Shown here: positions 33,501 through 45,500 of the stretch, piece by piece
Layout of the letters: each line of letters opens with the position of its first letter
Numbering within the stretch: position 1 is the stretch's first letter
From: Phoronis australis
Taxonomy: Eukaryota; Phoronida; Phoronidae
Assembly: GCA_002633005.1 (NCBI GenBank)
Contig: NMRA01000164.1
Location: 498,489 to 562,488, forward strand
DNA length: 64,000 nt
Reading direction: 5' to 3'
Program-made: the position numbers and the translations under genes
Notes under the pieces: model-generated
The model's input: the letters and a program-made list of their open reading frames with translations, nothing else
What the model was told of the DNA's origin: nothing
The model's database searches: none

Positions 33501-36500
33501 TTTTGAAATAATTTCACAATACAGAAACACTTAGGAAGGTTTATGTCCATTTTCAGCCACGATCTTCAGCACCAGACACCAGGGTTGTCTCCCCTAGACA
33601 TTGTGACATCACAAGTCATTAGACTTTTCATCTACTAAGCATAACTATGTGAAACAGCTGAAAGACCCACACTATTGCATATAACCTCTAGTTGAAATGT
33701 ACTGATCCATTACTCACATTTTTCTCCTTTTCTATGCCAGAGTCACAAAGCCTAACTTTTTCCAAGTATTTAAAATGTAATTCAATCAACCGATCCACCT
33801 GTAAAAACATGTTTAATTCTTACCACAATTTAATCAACAGCAGCAAATATGTAAATGTGTTTTCAAATCTATTTGCTAACTTGCTGAAAAAAAGTCGCAA
33901 AATATGTATAAGAAAAATCTGTATCCACAACTCTAGTTGACACCAGAATAAAGGCTACAAAGCACAGTATTGTGTATTTGGTATTTAGGGATATTATGGC
34001 TGAGATCGAGGTGTGAACTCTTATATATGTTACTTGGCTCAAAATAGACCAATTGGATGACACACTTCGAATATACTTACAAAATTTGTACAAAAATCAT
34101 GTCGAGTGATTGGTTAAGTTTCGAATCCGAGTCCGAGTCTAGTCTGTCTTCAGAGATTAAGACTGCTATAACAAATACTGACGAAGCAATAAAGGTAATA
34201 TCAGCCTAGAATGTCACTGATTCAATCTTACCTTTTCATGGTCGTTTTCTGTAAACTTGTTGAGTAGTCTTTGTCGCTGGGTTCCCTCACAATTCTTCAA
34301 CATGGAGGCAATAATTGAAATGGTGTGCTCTAAAGAAAATAACACAGTAGTTGAAATTCAGTTGTCATTTTCATTTGGAACAATCGATTGGACTTGTAAA
34401 CTGTAACAGAAAAAAAATATGCACACCAGAAGGCTTTGTACTTTTGCTAAAGAGAGGTTTAGTTATTTTTCAAAAATGGTTGTTTGAAGCACATAACTTA
34501 ATTTCTGATTTAAGTCGTTTGCCACTTTTCAAGAAACAGACCCCAGGACACCACAGAATGCATTATGTGTCAACACATTTTCCAAATAACCACAAGGAAA
34601 GCATACACAACTCTTGAGAACAACCACACATGAGGGTAGTTAGGCTCATGGAACTACACCTGAATCTGCAACTATATCCGGAATAAGGCGTTTACGCCTA
34701 ATAAATACGAAGCACTTGAAAATACAAAATATGTTTTTGAAATAATATGCAAATGAAGCTTGACAAATTTTTTACGAAATGGTAAACATTGAAATGTTTT
34801 CGATATAACATGAACTATTTTAAAGGAAAAGTACTGAGCATGGACAAGTGATACAAAAACACATATACAAGGCAGGGCTCGACATAACGAGCTGCAGGTC
34901 GCATATGCGACCTGAAATTTGGAAATGCGAGCTGATTTTTGTCAGCTCGTATCAAGTCGCAAAATGCGACCTGGAATTTCCAACGAATGCAAGCTGAGTT
35001 TTTACACTTCTCGGCAGATACCTGGCAAATATAAAGCAGCTATTGTTAATCCGACCATTACTTGGTTGTTGCCAAATCCAAGTTCAAAAGACCACTAACT
35101 GAGAACAGCCCTCTCGATGACTTGTAAGCAAGTCGCGTGACCATGGGATATGCAGAATCGATCTTTGATGCGTTTCATTGGCTAACATTTTCGGCCACTT
35201 ATGCAAATTTCCGGATTTGACGAAGAAAGTTTCGGGCCACATAACACGTGATAAAACCTCACAAAACAGTGGTGTTTCTATAAATTCTTAAGCGATCAAC
35301 TTATCAAACTTTGTGGTGGACAAATATGTTTGTTTTTCGCTTAAGATGTCCTTATTACCTTTACCAAATATCCACGACAATATCCCTGATATCGCACTGC
35401 GGCACTGGTCGGTCCCGTTGTTAGCGTGCAAGCGGTCCCGGCAAGACAATCGTGACTTAGATATGTGCGCCCAGTTTTTATCCCATAAGACAGCCAAAGT
35501 GAAAATGACAACCTATTAATCCCCAAACGACGATCACATCTTTACTTTCAGTTGCCAAGAAATTCTCAAACCCCATTACTTGTTTCTCAGTACGTGGGGC
35601 TACGTGCGCGAAATATGATTTGTCTTTCACACGTTGTTGCCAACGTAAAGTGTAGGCCTATTCCAGCGATTCAAGTGCGTGAACTCACACGTGCGCACCG
35701 TTTTGAAGCTGTACATCAAAAGAGAACAGCGGCAGTCCTAAATGAAAGAGTATACCAGCATGGCTCTGTCAAGCACCCGGGTGCCAATGGTTTATTTGAA
35801 AATGAACTCAAAGATTTCTGGCGGTTACGATGCTTTATGATATTCCCCGGGACAGTTGGAACCCAGAACTGATATTTTCCGGTTTCTATGTTTCTCCAGG
35901 TCGATGTTCTCTAAGCCCTATATTCTTTGCCCGTAGCCAGCTATTGCAACTAAACGGGTACTAGATGCGAAATAGTGGTTAGCGAACTTCTTCATACACC
36001 TCCCCCGCCCCCTCCCCGGCAACTTTTCGTTCCCCTGACCACCGCCTCTGCAAAAATGTTCAGACTCCAATAGAAACAATCATGTTCCAGCTGAAGCGGG
36101 CAATTAAAAACAAAATTATTCCGGGTGGCTAAAAAGGGTACAGTGTAGGTGGTAACGATATGCAGAAAGTCACCCCTACTAGATGGAGTTTGCCTCGCAA
36201 AATCGTATTAATATGACGTTTCATTGTAGTCTTTTAATATCTTATTACCGCAAGCACTCAGGTTAACGACTATGCTAACGCACAAGCCTACTCCCTACCT
36301 TTGAAGTGTTTCATAATAAGCGCTCACTGACCTACTAAGCGTTCCCCTCAACTTTTGAGAATTTCCAATTAAGCACCCACAGTTTAGGCTAGCGCCCATC
36401 ATATCGCACTACAAACGACCGCGCGTGGTTTAAAATTGACTCGCAGCCTATATGGTGTGTCACTCTCATTTTACACAACAAATTCCGTTTTCAAAAAACG

Positions 36501-39500
36501 TCTTTTCTCATTATGTAAAAACCAAATCCCGGCTTTGTTTTATACCTCCGAAAGAAAGTTAACACTAGTGACATGCATGCCGTTTTGTGACTGAACTATT
36601 TTCCCCATACCTGGAAGGTATTGAGCAAACTTGCCATTACCAGATGGAAACTCGCACGGAGGGAGTCGGGAATTATTTGGAGGCTATTCACTTCATGGAA
36701 AACTAATTGTTGAGTACGTAAACATTTTTGTTGTCAAATTTGCACTGAATTGTTTATTCGATTAAAGCATCGTTTCACGGATTTTTTTCGACAGAAGTTT
36801 TTCAAAGATGAGTTAAGTTGCAAAATGTGGGCTGCGAACAAAAAGCGGAGGGAGTTTGCCCTCGGAGTTAGTTCGAATCTTTAACGACTTTGATGCCACT
36901 CAGTAGCAGGTCAGACCTAGCAAAATCCCGGATACTTTTTCAACGGGCATTTTCTCACTTTTCAAATCGCAAACTTAGCTACTCGAATGCACGTGTCAGT
37001 TAGAGAGCACTAATTCAACTTTCACGTCGGGAACTTGACTTGCGCTCTAGAGACTTTCAATGGTGGTCGTGTAGAACACTAACGCCGTACCTGCATGAAC
37101 GAACTCAAGTCAGTTTTGGGATCTGAAGTTTGTGAGTATTTAACACAGCAGGAAAAAGCATAATCTAAACATTTTCTCAATGATCTAAAATCAATTTTGG
37201 CGCGTAAAAATGGCTGCAAAATTTTGCGACCTGGCATTTATGAATGCCAGCTGGATTTTGGAAATGCGACCTGGGATTCTGGCTAGGTTGCAAAATGCGA
37301 CCTGGCGATTTTAATAGCGTCGAGCCCTGCAAGGGATAATTGTTTGAGCCTGAAGTGCATAATGGACAATATTGGACAATGTTATTTACCGAAAAAAAAA
37401 ATTATTTCGAGTAAAGGCCAAAATACGCGCATATATAGTAATTGACACTGACAACAAAGATGACCATTTAGAGTCTAAGACCGAGTTAAGATTTAACCCA
37501 CATCAGTTGGATGTCCAATAAGATGGCAGCACTAGTATCTTTCACAGACTATCTACTGTATTTACAGATGATAGAAAACAGTAGTTTCAACACCTATGGA
37601 AGAAATGGGTAGATAGTTTTGCATCAACTACATCAATATCTTTGACTATGTGAACTTAATTAGTTTTACAAATGGTGTGGTATATGCAAACAAAAGTGCG
37701 GAGATAAAATCCACTTCTACCTTCCATCTCGTTGTGACTGGGACCTCCCTTCTTGTTGCGTTTGGGAGTCTTCATGAAGAGTGGAAAGACACTGCGTAGG
37801 CCCAAAATGTCAACAAACTTCTGGCAGTTGTCAGCCCCCTCGTTAGATGACATGGCGTGGTCCAGCACCTTGATGGCACTATTACGCGACATCTTCTTTT
37901 CTCTGCAAAGAAACATCGAGAGAGTCACTACTTACCTCAATTTTAGTGACAATATTTTGTAGTATACACACAGGCTTATTTTAGTGACAATATTTTGTAG
38001 TATATTTTCATCAACTAAAAATAACAATAATGTGAAAAGGGTCTATTTTATCAAATGAGGGGTATAACTTATAAAATTTATTGAAGACCTTCTAATTAAT
38101 TTTTTGCAAAATAAAAACAAAACAAAATGACACACTAGGCCCTGTTTTATTTACTTTCATGGACTGCCAATAGGAAACACATTGTCACCTCACATTTCTA
38201 GTTTATTATTCAGCAAAACGAAACCAACCTAAGCATCAGATTCATGAGTTGCAGCCCTTCGCCCTTGAGGAAGCGCTCTCTGTTGGAGGCTAACATCAAA
38301 CACGAACAGAGTGCATTGAACAAGTTTTCCATCATCTCAATCTCCTCTGTGGTTGTTGGATCGTGTCGCTTGTAGGCCTAAACGTACAATCTGAACATTT
38401 TGCATCCTTGTTTTACAAAGTTTGACAACTGATATGAAACAAAGACAAATAGCCCCATCCTGAATTCAACTCTCCTGTTTTGCAAAGTAGAAAACCCCAC
38501 TCTATGACAAGTAAAGAATGGTTGTGCCCCATTCATGTCCCCATTGCAACTCGCACTGCAACATTAAAACTTTATTGTCATTAGATAGAGACGATTGATG
38601 AACTAATTTTTATGCAAGGTAGATAGATACAAAAGCTGTGAACGGTAGTGAGGAAAGTGCCTTATTGATGCACAGCATTATGGGTAAATGCTGAAGAACG
38701 TGAGTGGTATTGTGGTACTCTGGGACACGGCAATTGAAATTATTCACAATTTTCATGCTCAACTATATGAAAGAAATGGCCAAGTAAAAAATCATGATTT
38801 TTGAAAAACTTTCAAGAAAAGGGTTTGTAAAGTTTATATTTAAGAGGCATTATCTGAGAAAACCTGCAAAATTGCAAAATGTTGGCGGAGGCACTTTCAT
38901 CAATTAAGTTGATACTTTGCACACCAATTTGTACTCACACATGAATAACTAAATCACGTCTGTTTTTTATCTGGAGTCATTCTATAAAAAAATAATAAAT
39001 ATCTTCCGTCGTGGTTTTTTTCACACACAGGACAAGAATGTCCAAAAAGACAAAAAGAATGCCAACACTCACAGAGCTGGAAGCCAGTTTGTGACTTTGA
39101 ATGATCATAATTAGTGGAATTGAAGCCATTGCTGTGCTTGGGAATTGATTTCGTTGAGCATCTGTGTGAATTTGTATTTCATCTCGACTTTTTGTTGACG
39201 CNNNNNNNNNNNNNNNNNNNNNNNNNNNNNNNNNNNNNNNNNNNNNNNNNNNNNNNNNNNNNNNNNNNNNNNNNNNNNNNNNNNNNNNNNNNNNNNNNNN
39301 NNNNNNNNNNNNNNNNNNNNNNNNNNNNNNNNNNNNNNNNNNNNNNNNNNNNNNNNNNNNNNNNNNNNNNNNNNNNNNNNNNNNNNNNNNNNNNNNNNNN
39401 NNNNNNNNNNNNNNNNNNNNNNNNNNNNNNNNNNNNNNNNNNNNNNNNNNNNNNNNNNNNNNNNNNNNNNNNNNNNNNNNNNNNNNNNNNNNNNNNNNNN

Positions 39501-42500
39501 NNNNNNNNNNNNNNNNNNNNNNNNNNNNNNNNNNNNNNNNNNNNNNNNNNNNNNNNNNNNNNNNNNNNNNNNNNNNNNNNNNNNNNNNNNNNNNNNNNNN
39601 NNNNNNNNNNNNNNNNNNNNNNNNNNNNNNNNNNNNNNNNNNNNNNNNNNNNNNNNNNNNNNNNNNNNNNNNNNNNNNNNNNNNNNNNNNNNNNNNNNNN
39701 NNNNNNNNNNNNNNNNNNNNNNNNNNNNNNNAGAATTAGCAGCAACAAACATAGTAAACTTACCGCTAACTGCTGCAGTAAAATATCAATGCCATCCATC
39801 TCCGATCCCATGAAATCACGATTGTCTGAAAATGCACAGAATATATACATCAATGCATAACAACAAAGCATGTTTTTGAACTTTGAACTCAGTAACTTGT
39901 AAAATTAGTCAAAGTAACTGTTTTATGCTTGCTCACTTTACTTCAATGTCTAAGATTACAAACACATTCTATAACATAAGCAGAAAGTTAATGATACAAA
40001 TTCACTCCTTTTCTAACTACTAGTTATGTGTAAAGCTATGGGGCTACATCTAAGGTGTGTTCACCAATCTTAGCATCGTAGGAGTGGGGCGATATAAGGT
40101 GAGATCGCATTAGTATTATGCAAGATCTTGGTAGTAACATCGGGAGATATCACTGGACCATTGGTAATAAAAAAAAACATCAATGAAAAGTGACTGGATG
40201 GCAAGTCATGAATAATACCATAGATTTTTTGTATACAAGTCCAGCCGAATATATACCCAATAGGCATGGTTAAACAGCTTTAGTTTCACAAGGAAAGAAC
40301 ACTTAAAGCTAGAGACAGTATTAATGAACCTAGGTGTAAATCTGGATTTTGACTTTTGGTCCCAACAATGCAATATGTCGAATATATGTATCAGGCTTGT
40401 ACACAAACATTTATGCCAGGAGTAAATAGTAAGCAATCATCAAATTCCATAACCTGAGACATAATAACTTGCCATTATTATTTCAGTCGTAATACAAACC
40501 TCAGCGGCTTGACCACATTCCTCAGTGCACTACACCAAAATAGTGCACAACATGTGAATAAGATCATTGCCAATAGTTGACTTACCATCATTATTCTGTA
40601 GTAAAATAGACAGGATCTCACTGGCATACAACTTGTTTTGGTCAAATGGCATCTTGGCCTACAAGAGAGCAATGTGATGGATTTCGGACATAATAAATTA
40701 CCGTATTACAAATACTCTATTCCCTTAGAGAAACAGTTCATTAAAAACACATGGGTTTAAGCTCGGCCTAATTCTTTCCATTTCAAAACATAAAAGCAAA
40801 ATTGGCACTAAAATAGAACACCAGTGGTGCAGTCCTACAAAAAGTTGGGGATGCTGAACATGAAAAGAACCAGAGACTGGCATTATGTTACTTAGTACCG
40901 TAGCAAGATTCGCTCTTTTTGTAAATATAAAAATATAAATCTAGACCACAGTAGGGCAGAAATTTTACTGAAAAGATTGTTACGTGAAGCAGTAAAAAAG
41001 TAAGGAGACTGTGTCCCTTCTCGTTACCCCTCAGCAGCACTCCTAGCAGATCCGTACAATAAGGAAAAGTAGGCAGGTGGCCGTGATGTCTTTAGTGGTA
41101 CACCAGGCGTGCTTAGGCCACATGGTGGTGCCCACTGCACTGATCAACTGAGTATGACTCATGGGGACCCCTGAGCATGAGGTTCTTCATACGTGAAATC
41201 TTGCAATCTACTGTTTTCCCCAGAATTTGGAGACTGGATGTGATCCATAATTTGCCAATATTTCAACATGATTGCAGGAGCATAGTATTTCAAACCCTCA
41301 AGACTGCGCAACATATTTCTTAGGATTTAATATCACTTCTCGAACTTCATCGTGGATTTCTGGAGAAACGTGTTTTTATAGCTTTGAGAGACTGTAACTC
41401 GAAGAGTATTTGTCCTACCTCAATGAAATCTGGCATGTGTATTTGTTGTGACATCATCTAGAAAATGACAGAGGGATTTGTTTGTAACTTGAATACTTTT
41501 TATGCAATACTTGACTATATATCAAAAAAAAAAAATCAATATTCAGAACCCCAAATTTTTGACCACCTCAAAAACGAATGTCATCAAATAAAAAAAAGCT
41601 CTCTGTTATTTCCTAGGAATTTGTATTCTTAACGAGACAAGTTTGAATAAAATATTCATAAAACTTTTTGAGATACAGTATTTCTTACACCACCACTTTT
41701 TTGTTGATTTTCGTCATTTTTGTGGGCCAAAAACTCCCAAAATTTAAATTTTTGCACTTTTTTACAAGTTGTAATGTTTTTTTATCACAGTTAATCATTT
41801 TAAGTTCTTTTTAACTTTCATGTGCTGTTTTTCATTTGCACTGCCAAGTCTGACCTTAAACTACAAGGTGTTATTGACAACCAATTGACCAATGGCGTGC
41901 AATCAACTTGCTATTTTTGATCGCCATACCTTCAATCTTTTTAACAACCACTGCACAAGGGCCTGTTTAGCAATATCGTGACATACTTCTGGTCGAAGCT
42001 CTGTGATGTTCTCAACAATACCTGAAGCAAAAGTAGCATTATTATCACTCCTGGGCAAAAACTTCAAATACAGACACAACTCAAGTTACTGCATGTTTAA
42101 AATAATAAAAAAAAAACATGCAGTTTGACTACAGAACCACTCAATGACAAAATCTTTCATTGCGACATACAGTACAGAGGAGTGGTTCTTGAAAGACAAT
42201 TTTGTCAGTTTCACCACACAGCATTCAAGGATGTGCTTTTTATTTACATTATCCAATCAAAAACAAGAATGGGTGACATAATACCCAATAGTGCGCTAAT
42301 GAAGAAACTGCTCCATTATTATCATCTGAATAGATCAGTTGATTGAGAACTGAAAGCTTTTAATTCACTGGGGGCATTTGTGTAATGAGGGTCCAATGTG
42401 AAAGGAATTTGCATGCATTTCTACAAACAGAACCGTTACTTCACTAATGCCACTAGCTAGTTTCGAGTTCCACGTTGACACTATTTAAAGCTGCAACAAA

Positions 42501-45500
42501 CCCACCTTCTGTCAATAAATAATAACTTTTGATTTAGGCCACTTGGCATTATAAAACTGGTCTCAATTTGTTCCTCGCTCAGAATAGACACTATTCCTGG
42601 GAAAGGGACAAGCTGAAACGTGAAGGCAGGTCTACAGGATCAACAATATCAAGGAGCAATGCACTGACCTAATGAGTTGTGGACCCCGTCAGACTCTTCT
42701 TTCACGCTTTCATCCAGTCGCTCCATGTTCTGGACAAGTAGTGCCACTATTTGTCCATCAAGCTGAAATTCACAACAGGGATTTATTTCATTAATTAAAA
42801 GTGACTTTAAAAGACTGAAATTCAGTCTTAGGCTCCAAACAACTATATCAGGAAAATAGTTAATCTCACTGGAGCAAGAGACTGTGAGAACACACACATA
42901 ACTACTAGTTACTGGGATAATGTCTACAAATTATTTCTATACTGTGATGCACTCATAATTATTTGTCTAAACCATTTTTAGCAATTATGAAGCAGGAGAG
43001 TAAGACCAAATTTCTGTCACTTTTCATGAAACGGACCCTGATCATCTTTGACATGACAAGGCAAATATCTGTCTTCACTTTATTCATTCACAAAGTCATC
43101 CACCCTGCCAGTACTATGGAAATTCTCCACATACCTAGAATACCCGCTGTCACAGCGCCACCTTCAGGGTGTGAGTGACCCTGTGAAAGGATGACAGTCA
43201 CGCAGAGATCCGTGTGTGGGAGACCAGTGCACATGCTTCAGTTTGAATGTTTGCAGTAAATACATGGCTCCGGAATTAGCCGGAAAAATATACTGAACCA
43301 TTCTGCTGTCTTGTTTCATGCCTTAAGTTCTTGAGCGCGTCAAAAAACAAAGAAGTTGTGTTCCATGTACTTAGCCTGTTCTTGTTGCTGTGGCAGCCAC
43401 AAGCCACAGACATTTCTCAATAGATGGCCCAGTACATTTTTGCATTTTTCAACACTGACCAATAGAAATGTCTGAATGTTTTGTGAAGGCAGCCATTGTC
43501 AAAATAACACGAATCACTATACTAGCTGACTTCCCAACCACGCACTCACTAAACCTTGAAACCCCTTCTGCACAATCTTTGATATCTCAGCCTTTACAGG
43601 CATTTTACTGAATGAACGTATTTAAGATCAAGTTACTAAAACGGCAAAAACAGTTTAAAATCATGTTTTGCAAAGAAGCAACGTCCAATGGTCCTACTAA
43701 TCCCATANTCATGCCTTAAGTTCTTGAGCGCGTCAAAAAACAAAGAAGTTGTGTTCCATGTACTTAGCCTGTCCTTGTTGCTGTGGCAGCCACAAGCCAC
43801 AGACATTTCTCAATAGATGGCCCAGTACATTTTTCAACACTGACCAATAGAAATGTCTGAATGTTTTGTGAAGGCAGCCATTGTCAAAATAACACGAATC
43901 ACTATACTAGCTGACTTTCCAACCACGCACTCACTAAACCTTGAAACCCCTTCTGCACAATCTTTGATATCTCAGCCTTTACAGGCATTTTACTGAATGA
44001 ACGTATTTAAGATCAAGTTACTAAAACGGCAAAAACAGTTTAAAATCATGTTTTGCAAAGAAGCAACGTCCAATGGTCCTACTAATCCCATATTACAGAA
44101 AAAGGAGGCCACGGACTCCATGTACTTGGCAAACTGATTGACTTTGGTTACTATCTTGCAAATCCCAGTCACACCCTATGGTCTTCGTAAACTAATGGTC
44201 ATTAGCAGCCTGCTACTACAAGGAAAAGGAAGCCTTATTAACACAGCATAGTCAGCATTATGCCAAGGTAAATATTACTCAGTTAGTGATACCTATCTAT
44301 TGGGGTTCAAGTCTAAAAGAGTGACTGTTGTAATCATCCATTGAATGATCTGGCGGGATGAATCAGTAGTTGCTTAGTTTCAATTTCTTTGTTTGTAACA
44401 CATTTTTTTAATCTAAACATCAAAGAACAGAAATTTGATGTTTATGGCATTGTGCAAAATTCGTGGCTTTTGGAGAAATGTTTTTGGACTTTGTACGGAT
44501 TTCGTGGACCGTGAAAAATCTATATTTCAAATAACTGTTGTTGTCCCAAAATGATGGGTAATCCGAAAACGACGGGATTTTACCCCAACACTGCATAAAC
44601 CCACCAGGGCATCAATGAGGGACTCTGCGCCTTCGTCGCTTTCCGTCACCGTGTCAACATCGGTGAGCTCCTGTATCAGATCTACGACGGCAATGGAGAT
44701 GTCAGTGTTGTCGTGACTCAGTAACTGCAGCAGCGTTTGCACGGCATTCAACTCTGCCAAGATGTGGTACAGGTCTGGCATGGTGGCCACCACATGCATC
44801 TCTTGTATGCTGTCATTTAATTCTAGTTCAGACTCCATAAACCTGAAAAAGCAGATTCACGATACAACTGTGATGATATACTATGTTCACACGGTCAAGT
44901 GTTAAAGGTTTCTGCTGCCACCAATTGGTCATATCAGGAATAATCTCTTGTCGAGCCCAGTTTCAAGCAAAGAAACCAACAATACTCTAAATCAAAGTTA
45001 TTTTTTGCAAAGAAGATTGGTTTATAACACCTTGAAAGCTGTTGGATCAAATTTAACTCAAAAATCTATATATTTTTAAAGTCCGCAAAGATCACAGAAT
45101 CTTATGAGTGCCAAAGTAATGCCCAGATGTTTGCAATATGATTGCTGTTTTTCTCAAACTAGATGAGCTTTTCACAAACATATTTTTTGCATGAAACTCG
45201 CCAATTCTGTTTCTTTGTTCTAATAGCATGTCTGGGATTTTCTTTTAAGGCCTTTTAGCCCAAGAGTCTGAATGTCAAAAGTTAAATATGTTCATATATT
45301 TTTTGACAGTGACAAATTCAAAATTAGCAGGGCTTTTGTGAATAAAGAGTTCAGCATGACTAAAAACAGGGCTTGGAATGACCCATGAAAAAAAAGCGGA
45401 AATTTTTACGGCCCTAAACATCAGGGTTTGGAATGACCAATGACAAAAAACGCAGAAACTTTCACGGCCTTTTTGCCCGACAAAAATCGGTAGGACTAAA

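Noticed and set aside
35552-35872. 106-residue ORF in the 34873 transposon as a transposase
   Set aside because: No transposase motif or catalytic triad spacing is visible, and it is too short.
39111-39871. ORFs of 213-248 residues
   Set aside because: They consist almost entirely of unknown residues across the 530-N gap.
44527-44604. Extension of CTNNBL1 exon 4 past DALV
   Set aside because: The donor CTG|GTGGGT gives a phase 0 join to LDGQIVALL. The ORF continuation is intron.
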